Source: Excoecaria cochinchinensis (Eukaryota; Streptophyta; Magnoliopsida; Malpighiales; Euphorbiaceae). Taken from it: 64,000 nt of DNA. Where the stretch lies: positions 8,819,501 through 8,883,500 of the forward strand of contig CANTUQ010000112.1 in the NCBI GenBank assembly GCA_947683425.1. The letters are read 5' to 3'. Position numbers and translations under genes: made by a program. The notes under the pieces were generated by a model. The model was not told the origin of the DNA and searched no databases. It saw only the letters and a list, made by a program, of their open reading frames with translations. Shown in pieces: positions 24,209-36,227 of the stretch (positions within the stretch are counted from its first letter, which is position 1; each line of letters starts with the position of its first letter).

Positions 24209-24600
24209 AAAGAAAATAGATTTCTGTTTTCTGTGTTCTGTTTTCTTAAAAAATTGGAATATTTATTTTCTGTAGAAAATTTAGAAAACGTGTTCATTTA
24301 TTAAAAAATAGAAAACTGTTTTTCTAAAATCAGAAAATGGAAAATTGAGAAAACATGTTCATTTTTTAAAAATGGAAAATGTTTTTTAAATTAAAAAATT
24401 GAATATGTAATATTAAGAGAAAAAATTTATGCTCTAATTTTTAAAATTCGAACAGTACATATATATACATATAATTAAATTATATGTGTATCAATATGAT
24501 ATCATTTAAACTAAATTTTTATAAATTGATGAACATTGTTTAAAAAAATGACAATAATAATTGTTTAAAGAAAATGACAATAATAAAAAAAAATTAATTT

Positions 24601-26025
24601 CTAATTTCTATTATTATTATAATCGGTCCACAATTGATCAACAATTGCCTCTCTAACTATTCCCATTTGCATTTGTTGGGATAAATCAATATTAATACCT
24701 TCATGCTGTACTCCAGCAGTGACTTCTTCAGATATTGTTAAATCTTCTCTACCGTATGATATAAACAGTTGATCAGCTCTATCTTCCATTCTGATAAAAT
24801 TATACAACGTGCAACATGCAATGGGAATAAGCTTTTGTCGACGTAAAGGATAGTTTGGTATTGATTTCAAAATTGGAAATCTAGCCTTTAACACTCCGAA
24901 TGCCCTTTCTATTACATTACGTAAAGATGAATGCCTCTGATTAAATAACTCATATTTTCTTGTAATTCGTCCTCACCCACGAAAGTCATTTAGATGATAT
25001 CTTTTGCCGCGATATGGAGCCAAAAATCCCGGTATATTGGGATAACCAGCATCCACGACATAATAATAATCTACAAATTAATATCTATATTAATCAAATG
25101 ATAATAACATAAATATATATTAAGGAAAAAAATGTTAATAAAAACTCTTACCACCACTTAGAAGGGGAAAATTATTTTCCCGTCTTGTTAATGCATCAAG
25201 AAATACTCTAGAATCATTTGCTGTCCCTTCCCATCCAGTGTACACAAATGTAAATAACATATCGTGAGAACACACAGCCATAACATTTTGTGTCACAAGT
25301 GTTGCTTTTCTACCACGAAATGCCTTTTGTTTAGAAGCTGGTGACCATGCTGCCACATGAGTACCATCTATTGCACCTATGCATTTCTTTACCACACAAA
25401 AACAAAATATTGTGACTTACAGTTAATAATATATATATGTAGCATTATTATATACCATAAAATAACAAAATAATAATATTTTAATAATATATTATCAAAC
25501 CTCAAAATATGGATGCCATCTGGGATTGCTTTGAATTTCTGGCTGCACAGGAAATCTATTCACAGGTTTGATCAAGTGCGTACCTAAAGTAGCCAATGCT
25601 CTAATTACCATCTTGCACCATTTATGAACAGTAGCAAGTGAATGTTGATATCGTTCCGCTATAACCCTTTGACGAAGATTATGACATAAAACTGATAAAC
25701 CCATGGCCATTCCTTCTTCCACACTAACATCCCTTTTATCTTTTAATAAACCCATCAATTTCAATCTTTGACATAAATTTATAAAAACATGTGGTGCCAT
25801 ACGAAATCCTTCATAACACCTAGTCGGATTTCCTACAAGAACTTCAAGAATATAATTTTTTCCACTAAGTATTGATGTTCTGCAAGGAAACTTTTCTATA
25901 AAATTCTGAGCCATAAAAATTCTAATTAAAAGCAAATCTAAAATCTCTTCATCCTCTTCACTGCTAGAACTATCACTACTTGTTGAATACACTAAAACTT
26001 GATTTTCATGTAAATGTTGATCCAT
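24601..26025 (-). pseudogene. PIF/Harbinger DDE transposase
   Basis: Catalyses cut-and-paste transposition together with its Myb-like partner. Exon 1 (26025-about 25496) starts MDQHLHENQ and holds the helix-rich N-terminal part (VGNPTRCYEGFRM, RQRVIAERYQHSLATVHKW). Exon 2 (about 25400-25153) has CIGAIDGTHVAAW with the first Asp (codon 25365-25367) and VYTGWEGTANDSRVF. Exon 3 (25071-24601) has VVDAGYPNIPGFLAPYRGKR with the second Asp, and NVIERAFGVLKARF with the Glu. Splice sites look plausible (GTAAGAG after 25153; TTTGTAG before 25071). One in-frame TGA at 24973-24975 stands where an Arg or other residue is expected (FRG-stop-GR). Apart from that stop the gene looks intact, so it decayed recently. 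Confidence 0.88.
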
Positions 26026-26204
26026 AAATCCTGTATCATATTAAAAGAAAAATAAGTTTATCAAATTTAAAGAAAAAAATAAACAAATAAAAAAATAAAA
26101 ACAAACAAATACCATATATATATTAAAAAAATCTAGATAACAAAAGTTAGGATAACAAATCGAGCTATTAGACATAATATAATTTGAAAAAGAAAAATAT
26201 AGAT

Positions 26205-27238
26205 TCATTTACATAAACTTTCAATCCAATCTCTTCTTCTATTGGCACGCATCAAGACAAACATTTTTCTCCATTCCGGACTGACAAATTTTTCTAGTGC
26301 TTTATTATATGCGGCACTAGAAATATCTTCTATTTCTTCCAAAATATTCATGCATGCATCTATAGTATATGGATCATCTTCAGAACTTGAAGCTTGATTG
26401 CTTTCCAATTTATATCTATTGGCCTTTGCTAATTCCTTTTATGCTCTAGCACTTAAACAAGATGCCCACATTTCCAAACATGAATCCAATTTTTCAAATT
26501 TGTGTACTTTCTTAGCTCTATTGGAGCCAGGAATATAATCAGTAGGAACTCGCTTATCTTTTGAACTACAAGCATCAGTTTTTTCACCCTCTGATACATG
26601 ATGAATGCCCCTTTGAAGGAAATCTTCTTCAATTAGGCGCTCGTCATCTGAAGCATAAGGTAATTGTGTAGAAGCATGGTGTAGATACCCAGTAGCAGTG
26701 GATTTACCGAAAATTTGACCCAATAGGTCATAATACCTACACCCATTTTTCATAAATGCTTTGAAATTCTTGTGCTTCTGCAATTTAAAAGGCATAACAT
26801 TTTAAATATTAATATCTACAATATGTATGTTAATGTAAAAAATTAATAATAGAAATTAAATTAATGATATTAAAAAATTAATAATAAAAATTAAATTAAT
26901 GATATTTTTACCTTGTAAAACATCTGCCAATTGTCTTCCACAGCAATTACAGTGTTTGAATTTGAATCATAAGTTACCTCGGTATGCTCCAATAATTCAG
27001 TAAATTGTCGATGCTTTATCCGGAGACGATTATATTTTCCCTTCAACTTTTCTACACCATATCTCTCTCCCACTACTATAAATAATTCATCATCCATTTC
27101 TTGCCAATCAGATGTTCTAAAAGATGGTGTTCCATTTGCATCCCTTTTTACTCTCTCGTACAAAATATTTAAAAATGCAAGTTCATTACTGTCAGACCAA
27201 TCTTTTGATTCTTCACCATTTCCATTCTTTCCCCCCAT
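26205..27238 (-). pseudogene. Harbinger Myb/SANT-like DNA-binding protein
   Basis: The second protein of plant PIF/Harbinger elements; it binds the element ends and helps bring the transposase to DNA. Exon 1 (27238-about 26911) starts MGGKNGNGEESKDWSDSNEL. It carries the Trp-rich Myb/SANT-like domain (DWQEMDDELF, LKGKYNRLRIKHRQF, DNWQMFYK). An intron with GTAAAAATA donor and TTGCAG acceptor (about 26910-26777) follows. Exon 2 has NGCRYYDLLGQIFGKSTATG and an acidic, charged C-terminus ending RRDWIESLCK. An in-frame TAA at about 26439-26441 breaks exon 2. It lies upstream of the transposase on the same strand, 180 bp apart. Confidence 0.82.
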
Positions 27239-27239
27239 C

Positions 27240-27364
27240 TAATTATCTATATGTAACAAAATTTTCATTATATAAAGCATAAAAAAATTTTAAATAATAT
27301 TTTTAAACACATTTGGGAATTGATAAAAAAAAATAACAACAATTAAATCTTATGTGCCCAAAAG
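27240..27364. other. Upstream region of the Harbinger Myb-like gene
   Basis: AT-rich, non-coding; presumably the 5' flank or promoter of the Myb-like gene. No clear TATA context could be fixed. Confidence 0.4.
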
Positions 27365-27419
27365 AATTTCTGGTAATATGTTGATGTCTCCCATTATTAT
27401 TAGTTGATGCTACTTAAGA

Positions 27420-28110
27420 ACTAGTAATATGTTGATTCACCTTCTCAATTGGATAAAAAGTGAGTACTCTTATAATTCTTACAGCAAAATATATATCAAT
27501 ATATATATATATATTAATGGAATTCAATCATATAATTAATGGAATTCAATCATATCAATATATATATTTTCAATCATATAATTAATGGAATTCAATCATA
27601 TCAATATATATGTTTTCCATTTGAGTATATAATTTCTGTCATATCAATATATATAATTTCTGGTAATATGTTGATTCACCTTCTCAATTGGATAAAAAGT
27701 GAGTACTCTTATAATTCTTACAGCAAAATATATATCAATATATATATATATATTAATGGAATTCAATCATATAATTAATGGAATTCAATCATATCAATAT
27801 ATATATTTTCAATCATATAATTAATGGAATTCAATCATATCAATATATATATTTTCCCTTTGAGTATATAATTTCTGTCATATCAATATATATAATTTCT
27901 GGTAATATGTTGATTCACCTTCTCAATTGGATAAAAAGTGAGTACTCTTATAATTCTTACAGCAAAATATATATCAATATATATATATATATATTAATGG
28001 AATTCAATCATATAATTAATGGAATTCAATCATATCAATATATATATTTTCAATCATATAATTAATGGAATTCAATCATATCAATATATATATTTTCCCT
28101 TTGAGTATCA
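27420..28110. repeat. 240-bp tandem repeat, about three copies, in the Harbinger element
   Basis: 'taatatgttgattcacctt' recurs at about 27425, 27664 and 27904. Each unit then carries the 'gtgagtactcttataattc' block and paired 'aatggaattcaatcatat' blocks with (TA)n tracts. The copies are nearly identical. The ORFs at 27539-27778 and 27778-28065 are translations of this repeat. Confidence 0.9.
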
Positions 28111-30355
28111 GACAACATAGAAAATTTTAGTACAGCAAATAAAAATTTTACAAAATTTTAGATCAGAGTGTGGATTTGTTAGGGGTTTCAGGTTATCTTA
28201 TGTGCTGTTGATGAATGGAAGGTTTTGGGTTTCTTGAAAATGGTGAGTGAATTATCTTTGTGGTAATTTCCCGGATGGATAGAATGGTATTGGATCTTAG
28301 TAGGAATGGTCCAGTTTAAATAGCAGAATTTAGTATTGGTTCCTTGTAGTTTTTTATTTACTAAGCTATTCCTTGATGTTTAGAGAAGACATGAGAACTT
28401 CAGAAATATTAAGAGAGAGTTTACTCATTAAACTTCCTACCCTATACACATCAGATGTGATGGAACCAGAACTAGAAACGAGACTAGTTCAGTAGACAAG
28501 CATGCTATGTGCTATTGATCGATGCTTTTTAAGCTCCACAAAACTTCAAGTGGCAACCAAAAAACAAGGTACTTACTGGTTAGTCATGTGTCATTTTATA
28601 TAACCGTTAATTGAAAATTAGATTAATGGAATATTAATGTAGATTAAGCCAATAATATAATATTATGTAAGTAAAATAATTTATATTTTACTCATTGGTT
28701 CACTCGATGCATTTTATATGTAATAAAATTCAAATGTTACAGAATTGCATGATGCATTTTTCTATTCAGAGGGACTAATTTGCAGCTTACAATCTCTAAC
28801 TTTCTGGCCCAATTCCTTAACTTATAAATTAATACCAAACTCATTGACCATTATATGAAAAAAAATGGAAACAAAACACTAAAAGACATATTTGGGAAAA
28901 GGTCCAGATGCAGCTAAATTCAATAGAAGCAGCATTTCAATGGGATATTTACAGTCACAGTACCAAGTCAGCAGAATGTGCAGATAAACAACCAGAGCAT
29001 CGTGTCCAGGAAGAAGTAAGTCAGATGATGCTGAAAATTTGGTTCAAGTTCATACATAAGAAGTAAGTCATGTGGTGTTTTATTTTTCCAAATTAAAGGC
29101 AGGAATAAAAGCCGGGGTAGTGAATGCAATGTGTAGTCAATTCAAAGCTTGATTTCCCATTAATGAAGTAAGTAACGTAAGCTGTTAAAGTGTGATATTT
29201 GTAGCAAATTATGATTTTCTTTTGATGGATAAGAGTTATCATTTTCATTACAAAATGGTTAGCTGAACTTGGTCACATATTTGCTAGTAGAATACAAGTG
29301 CATTTCTTTTCAAGAAACTACTGCCAATAACAAGAATTAAAGGTAACCTTAATCAACAATTTGGAATGATTGAGAAACTAACAGAGCACCAATACAGTCT
29401 TTCATTATTTTTCATCCAATGTCCTGGTTTTAAGACAATTAATTTTTATTTCTCATAAACAGAGACCTACATGTGAGCAATTACTCATTAATAGATTAAA
29501 ATTAATCCCCACAAATATGCAGCAATTGAACAAAATAAAATCCAACACAAACCGACAGTACAATGAACGAAAAAATTGAAAAGAATCGAATACCCAAATA
29601 AAGGTTCAAGAAATACATAAACAGAAAATGAGAGGAAGCGTACCTGAGCGTAGTGAAAATGCTGAAGACAGAGGCGAGGCAACTGACGGAGGCTTAGAAC
29701 TGAAATAGAGACCTGCAATGGCTTCTTCCCTGCATGTTCAAAAAATTTAGACGCCATCTAACAATGATATAAGAAGATAAAATCATGAGCAAACTTGAGT
29801 TTCCAACAATAGCTATCAAATTTGACTACAAAAGATTAGAAATTCCATATAAATAGAAATTAATCAGTAAAACGTAACTTAAATAGAGAAAAAAGAGTAG
29901 AAACGATGATGGTGGGATCATGAGTTGATTTCGGCATGTTTGGTAAAGAATCCCGTGTTTTCCTTATGGATGGGTTTTGAATTTGATTTGAGAAGAGAAT
30001 CTGGTAGAAAGAAAAAGAGATATGCTGCTGATTTGAGCTTGATATATGCTGATTTGAGCTTGATTTGTTGGAGACGAAATAGGAGAATTGGGTAGCAAAG
30101 AAAAAGAAAGAAGAAAAAATTACAGGGATTTGATTCATAACAATTTTGACGACGTAAGTGGAACAATCCCGTGTTTTCTAACAAGTGGGAAATTCGGAAA
30201 ACATATTAAATTAGTTCTCTAATTTCTGTTTAATTTTAGAAAATAGGAAAATGGCTTTTCTATTTTCTATTTTAGAAAACTAACTATCTTAAACATATTT
30301 TCCATTTCTTATTTTCTATTTCTATTTTTTATGGAAAATTGGAGTAATTCTCCAC
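28111..30355. other. Non-coding right part of the Harbinger element
   Basis: About 2.2 kb between the tandem repeat and the right terminal repeat. Read on the minus strand, an open segment at 29757-29488 starts MASKFFEHAGKKPL and has a donor-like CAG/GTACGC at about 29640. It could be a leader exon or a fragment of captured sequence, but no family is recognised. The last 180 bp are rich in 'gaaaata' subterminal motifs. Confidence 0.4.
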
Positions 30356-30369
30356 AAGTAAACAGGGCC
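30356..30369 (-). repeat. Harbinger right terminal inverted repeat
   Basis: AAGTAAACAGGGCC, followed by the TTA target duplication. Confidence 0.95.
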
Positions 30370-30829
30370 TTAGTGTTCCCTTTTCTTAAAGCTTTTAATT
30401 TCCATATGCATTCCTCATTCAAGCAACAAATCTCATAGCTTTTTTCATATGATATGTAGACCTTGAATTATAAATCATTTTTTATTGCAAAAAAAAGCTT
30501 AATGTTATTTTCAATGTATTATGGTCTTTAAAAATCTACCAACTTTAATTCTTGAGAACCTTGAATTTGTTATAAGTTCTTTTTCATCTTGTTTTACTTC
30601 TTTACCTTTGTTATTCAAATTGTCAACTATTTGTTTGCTCACCAAACTCATATAATCCATAATATCTATAATTGTTTCATCCAAGTTGACAAGTGGTATA
30701 TCTTGTTTCAGTAGTAAACTTGTTATTTCAGGTTCAACTTCTATTATTCCAAGTTCACTTGAGCTTGTTTTGGAGCTTTTCCCTATAATAAAAACTTTTA
30801 AATAGTTTTATTATATTCCATATATATCC
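30370..30829 (-). pseudogene. MULE transposase, middle segment
   Basis: Open on the minus strand. Just right of the Harbinger element it encodes CCLNEECIWKLKALRKGNTK, the Cys-containing DNA-binding segment of plant MULE transposases. This connects in frame with FKIIKFKATYSCDL on the other side of the Harbinger insertion. The upstream part is acidic (SSELGIIEVEPEITSLLLK), a typical linker. It is cut at 30829 by the solo LTR. Confidence 0.75.
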
Positions 30830-31869
30830 TGTAACATCCCAAAATCACCCTAGTAGAATGGAGTGTCATTAGTGTAATTGTGTGCATGTTAATTAGGGTT
30901 TACAAAATTGAACCTAATTGAAAATGTGAAATAAGGGACCTAATTGAAAAGAAATAAAACATTGTAGTGGCTGAAGTGTAAATTGCAAGATTAGTGATAA
31001 GTGGGGATTAATTAGTGTAGTGGTGATTAACTTAAGTTAATCACATGTGAGTGGGATCCAATTGTGTTATGAGGAGCCGGCTACCTTGCATAAGGAGAGT
31101 TGGGAGTTGGACACCTCATATTTGCATGCAAATATGAGGTGGAAGTGTAGGTAAAATCTGCATTTTGTTTCCTTGAGCCGGCCTTCCTCTCAAAAGCTCA
31201 CTTTCCTTCTTGTGCCTCTTTCATTTGTTTTCATTTGGCATGGAATCCTAGGAGTGGATAGTGATAGTTTAGAAGATTGTGTAAAAAGGACTAGAAAGGT
31301 ATGTTAGCATATAGTTATCTTTTTCATCTCCTTCTAATTCTGATTTTGATGGTTAAGATATGGATATAGCCTCATGAATTTGTATGTGTTGTATGTGCAT
31401 GTGAGTTGAAGAAGGGAGTAGGGCTGCCAAGGGCAAAGAAAAAGTGGTATATAAGTGAAAGGAAGGAGTGTTCCAAGAGGTTAGGGATTATGTGTGAATT
31501 GTGTGATTTGATATGCTAATATGTGTGAAATATTGCTAATGATTTGAATTGGATAGTGAACTAGTGTAAAGTGGTTATTGAAATGGAATTAGTGTTAATG
31601 GCATGTAGTGATTTGTGAAACCTATTGGCATGCTCAAATTGGTTAGTGTGATTGTAGTGCCTTGAATGTTTGTGAGTCAAAGTGATTAGTGGATATGGAA
31701 TGAAGTATGTAAGAGTTTGATTGTGTATCTTGGCATGTAACTGAAGAGGTAAAGTATGCTTGTGTAGTGAAAAGGGTTGCCAAAGCATGAGAATGCAAGA
31801 ATGCAAAGTGTGAGAAAAAGCACAGCTGTGTTTTGGTAAAACACAGCTATGCAATGGAAATTTTGCATG

Positions 31870-32130
31870 GGTCACGGTGACAACCAGATTGGTTGTGACC
31901 GTGAGGTATCAAATTGAGCATTCTATTTCATGTTGAGTGTATGTCATGGTGGAAACCAAAGTGGTTGTGACTGTGACCTACCCCAAAAATGCATTTTATC
32001 CGTGAGTTAGTGATATGTCACGGTGGCAACTAAAGTGGTTGTGACCGTGACCTACCACAAACTACATTCTGTTTTGAGATTCTAATATGTCACAGTGATA
32101 ACCAGATTGGTTGTGACCATGACCCCTCTG
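31870..32130 (+). repeat. Four hairpin repeats in the solo LTR
   Basis: Four units near 31872, 31945, 32016 and 32090 (period about 72 bp). The first is TCACGGTGACAACC, 5 bases, GGTTGTGACCGTGA: 14-base arms with one mismatch. The other three keep the design with one to four substitutions. This is the same motif as in the minus-strand solo LTR at 17340-17675. Confidence 0.85.
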
Positions 32131-33174
32131 TATTGGCAATGCAACCCTATTGTATTTGGATGTTTACTTGATGAAACTATATCCATGATTGAGGACCTTA
32201 TTGTATGAGCATTATATCAGTGTTAAATGAAGTTTATATGCATACAATTAAGATGAATATGCGAATGCGAATTAGAGATGCATGATAGCCTAACTAAGCT
32301 TGAGTGCATCATTATGCGAGTATATATATATATATTACTATGCGAATGCGAACTAGGGATGCATGATTAGCCTAACTAAGCTTGATTGCATCACAATGCA
32401 AAATAATTACAAGAAGTAAGTAACTCATGTGCTTGGATTTTAACATGTGAATGAGCATTTCCATGTGAATGAACAATGGCATGCGAATGTAATCTATTAG
32501 GTGGGTAATTATACGTGTGATTAAATAACATGTGAATGAATGAAGCCATGAATATGTATGTGTAGTGCATGAGCAAATAAACTTATAAGCTTGTAGTCGG
32601 GTTGTGGATAAATAAACATGCTTATGAAGGGCTAGTGATTGCGGCTGCTAGTGTGACACCGACGGGTGTTTAGTGATTGATACCGACAGGTATCCAGTGA
32701 TATAGTGTTCGAGACCTCAGTCTCTAGTGTTTATTGAATAATGTACCCGTATCCACCTTTAAGACTATATAGGCGATTAATGATTGACAAATGTATAGTA
32801 TATGATTGTGATATATATATGTATTGCTATTATTGATCTTAATGATGGTATGCCATGTCAGTGAGCTAGTGATCATGTAGTGAGCCTGCCATTGGCTTAG
32901 TGTAGTGGCTAGTGGGCAAGTTACATGACTATTGATTTATAGCAACTTATTGTTATTTATTGGCATGGTGAAGTGATTATTGAGCCTGGTAAGTGTATAG
33001 TGATTTACAGCATGTTATGGACAACATATGATCTTGTGGTTAACATGAGCTATTGTATATTGACATGCTAATGTAGTATTGATCTAGTGATTGTACGTGT
33101 TATGTCGTGTGTGCTAAGCATGTCCTTTATTGTATAATGCTTTGTGAATATTGTGTTAGTGCTTGTTTCTACAT

Positions 33175-33223
33175 CCCCACTAAGTTTTATCGCTTAGCAT
33201 GGGTGCTTGTCTCCCGTGTAGGT
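33175..33223 (+). promoter_or_regulatory. Shared LTR hairpin block, copy 4
   Basis: CCCCACTAAGTTTTATCGCT, TAGCATGGGT, 'gcttgtct', CCCGTGTAGGT. The arms CTAAG and CTTAG can pair. Confidence 0.6.
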
Positions 33224-33579
33224 CGTAGATTGGAGTCGCATTTTGGAAGGTTTCTGCAGGCCACCATAGGAGCACGAAGGGTCACTCTTGAGTGTAAAGA
33301 TTTTGTAATTAAGCTCCATTTTTTGCAATAGTTGTTCTTTTTGTATATGAATAGTGTTATAAGTAGCATATTGTAGTGAAGCTTGTAATATGTAATAGTG
33401 AACAGTGAATAATTAGTGATGGTATATAACCTAGTGTAATGCATGACCCGTGGTCATTATTGCATATTAATATGAATAGTGATGATAACAGGGATTAATT
33501 AATGTCAGCTATATGATAATTGCATGCTTAGTGTTGTGTAGCACTCCCTTGTCCTCCCAAGGGGCATTGGGGCGTTACA

Positions 33580-35216
33580 TATCCCAAAATGCATAATTAA
33601 ACAAACAATATATCAATACATATATTCATATTTGGTTAGAAAATGTATACATGTTATACAATATACAACACCAAAATATTCAATAATATGCAATGACAAA
33701 TATATTAAAACTACAAACTAATTGAAACTGGATATGTGATTATAACCACCTAGAAACTTTATGGAAAAATTAAAATAATAATTCTCTCCCTTTGTCCCTT
33801 CCTGCAAACTAAGTTAAAGAAACCTTTGTGCATCATCTAAAAAATGATCTAAATTCAATAAATCCATATGTCTAGATGCTACTAGCTCCAAAACTTCATA
33901 AAATAGCAGCAACAACTAGTATTTAAAAGTAAAATGCATTTTTTTGTAAATTAATTGTTTCATACTGGTCCATCTCTATAATACCCAGTGGATATGATTT
34001 GAAACATAATTCTTTGATTTTCAATTCCAAATATAAAAGGAGTGTTATATCATCTTTTATTCTAGGTGGTAGATACCCATCTCCAATAACATATATGATG
34101 TCTAGTATGCTATTTTTGATACTACCATTTAGCTGTTTATTTATTACATCTAGTAGATTATCATAGCTACAACCTAATGGAATTAGTATTCCATCATTTT
34201 CAAAATCTTGATACTTGTTCTATTCATTCCATTTTCCATTATACAATTGCATCAAAATTTGAATTCTTTTTGTCATTGTAAATATCCTATGAAATACAAA
34301 TATATGCACTATCAATTCTTAAAAAATGAAGACTTGCAAGGCAACCAAGTAATCTATCCTACCAAGCCAAAACATGGCAATAACTACTCCCATGATCTTT
34401 GAAAACATACAATATAATTCAATAATAAATGTTGCTATAACAAAAGAACATAGAAAATAAAATTAAAATATGAATGAATTAATAATATACAATAAATATA
34501 TCTTAAAAGCAAAAATGTGATATACCAAGAAAATCACACGGATAGGCATGTTTACAGTAATCTACCTAGCTCTAATTTGGACATATACTCAAGTTGTTTT
34601 ACATTATTTATTTAATTCTATTATAGGTTTCACATCCAATAAAAATCAAAATTGAGCAAAACGATCAATAAAACCAGATTAAAAGCATATTTTAAAACAT
34701 AAAAATCAGCAATAGATGATAAGAATAAAACTATAGCACAAAAGTGAGAAAAATTCTTAATAGACTGCAACCCAGCTACGAACCAGACCAAAATTAATTT
34801 CAAAAAGAAACCAAATATTCAAATCTCCTCCATCCCCACATCAGACAGCAATTCGGCTATAAATTTGACCAAAATCGAGTTGAAGCCAACCTTGATTAAA
34901 ATCTCTGTTACACTACACCAATCAATATATCAGACAAAAATGACAGTACCGATGAGGGAGAGACAATAGGAGATTCCTAGAGAAATAGAAATATGTAGAT
35001 GAGATAGAAGGAGAAAGAGATCGTCAGAGAATTTCAGAATGACAACGCCGACGAGGAAGAGAGAAAGTCGATTAGAGAGAGAAGGGATATTTCAATTTGA
35101 CATAAAATAAAGTTATATTTTTGAAAATAAAAATTTAAAAAGTAAAATTTATGAAAGATTGTAACATGAGGTATATTTAAAAAAAAATTCAAAAATATTA
35201 TATTTTGCAAAATTTC
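33580..35216 (-). pseudogene. MULE N-terminal segment and 5' flank
   Basis: On the minus strand 34205-33984 is open. It encodes a PB1-like N-terminal domain of MULE transposases (IPLGCSYDNLLDVI, PPRIKDDITLLLYLEL). The remainder up to 35216 is AT-rich, non-coding, with a GA-rich part near 34920-35090, and ends in the likely terminal inverted repeat of the MULE. Confidence 0.65.
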
Positions 35217-36035
35217 CTCAAACTAATTTCATTGGAATATGGGCCAAAAATTGCTTATTAAGAAAGGAAGATTGGGATATTTATGGACCTTAGGTTACTA
35301 CACAACAACAAAAAAAATCATCATTTGTATTGATAAAAAATATTAAATTTAAAAAATTATTAATAATTCAAACTATTGCAAGTTTAATTACTTTTTCAAT
35401 TGACTATAGAGCTCAAATTCACCTTCCTCTGTCCAAAAGATGTAATTATAAAAAAAATAAAATTCAATTAATATATAGATGATAATCGGACACCTCGCCC
35501 ATGAGTTCGGCTATACTTTGCTCCTAAATCCGATTAGCCGAGCAAATCTTAATAAGCTCTCAATAATAGGTCGGTCTCTCCTAATAACTCAGAAAGAGCT
35601 TATCTCCATTGGTCACAAGGATTGTAAGAATCCTTCAAAGATTTCCATTCCATTATAACGCGGGTTCTTCATGATTAACCTTATCTAATCATGAATCAAC
35701 CTTATCTAATCAAGGATCAACCTTATTTAGTCAAGGGACCTTGAGTTCTATCCCATTTAGGACTTGAAGTTCTGTCCTATTGAGGATACTTGTTCTACTT
35801 AGAAGATAATTCATATTCCAATACAGATTCCTAACCCTATAAAAGGAGGAATCAAAGTATGTTTTTTCTCTTGATTTTTCCCAAATATAATACAGTTTAC
35901 CTTCATCAATTTTCCTGACTTGACCATCGGAGTATCACTTATCGAAAAACCCGCCGGAGTTTTGTGTTTTCAGGTGACTTCTCTTGGCTGCAAGCCCAAA
36001 AATTTCAGATTCATGATTTAGTGTGGTGAGCATGG
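35217..36035 (+). repeat. LTR-like fragment with promoter, upstream of element B
   Basis: From about 35479 the sequence has LTR character: three copies of 'aaccttatctaatcat/aagga' near 35677-35735, a TATA box in CTATAAAAGGAGG (35837-35849), then a pyrimidine-rich leader with 'cctgacttgaccatcggagt' and 'cgccggagttttgtg' near 35910-35970. Such blocks follow the TATA box in some other plant Gypsy LTRs. No partner LTR is visible. The family is unassigned and the ends are uncertain. Confidence 0.5.
35838..35845 (+). promoter_or_regulatory. TATA box of the LTR-like fragment
   Basis: TATAAAAG in a GC-flanked context (accCTATAAAAGGAGG). Confidence 0.6.
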
Positions 36036-36227
36036 TGTAGACACCAGGTCCCAAGGCGATCCAAGGTTAGGATTACCCGATGATGAAAATAAAGACCGAT
36101 TCATAGGCAAGAAAATAGAAATTAATCGTCTCTTTATCAAGTTCTTTTGTCTGTCTCAAAATGCTTTTAATTTTTTTTATTTTTTTATTTATTTGTTTTA
36201 TTTTTATTTTTTTATTATTTTTTGGAA

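Larger units (their letters stand above)
24195..30369 (-). mobile_element. PIF/Harbinger element, 6175 bp, TSD TTA
   Basis: Terminal inverted repeats GGCCCTGTTTACTT (24195-24208) and its complement (30356-30369) are flanked by TTA at 24192-24194 and 30370-30372, the 3-bp target duplication of PIF/Harbinger. Inside, on the minus strand, are the two genes expected: a Myb-like protein (27238-26205) and a DDE transposase (26025-24601). Subterminal regions are dense in 'gaaaat/attttc' repeats on both sides. The element sits inside the MULE transposase gene, whose reading frame resumes exactly on the other side. Confidence 0.93.
30830..33579 (+). mobile_element. Solo LTR, Tekay-like, TSD TATCC
   Basis: Starts TGTAACATCCCAAAATCACC and ends GGGGCATTGGGGCGTTACA: 2750 bp, flanked by the perfect duplication TATCC (30825-30829, 33580-33584). 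No second LTR or internal region. It carries hairpin repeats at 31870-32130, a GAGAC-CTCA-GTCTC hairpin at 32711-32724 and the shared block at 33175-33223. Inserted in the MULE. Confidence 0.92.
21642..35216 (-). mobile_element. Mutator-like element (MULE), decayed, with two nested insertions
   Basis: A minus-strand transposase gene is spread over 22260-24194, 30370-30829 and 33580-34210. The gaps are a PIF/Harbinger element and a solo LTR. When both are ignored the domain order is normal: PB1-like N-terminus, zinc-binding DNA-binding segment, DDE core, SWIM finger, zinc knuckle. The right terminus near 35216 ('ttttgcaaaatttcc') looks like a MULE inverted repeat; the left terminus is uncertain. 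Confidence 0.7.

Noticed and set aside
29488..29757. 89-residue minus ORF as a captured host gene
   Set aside because: A start and a donor-like site are visible but no recognisable family; evidence too thin for a gene call.
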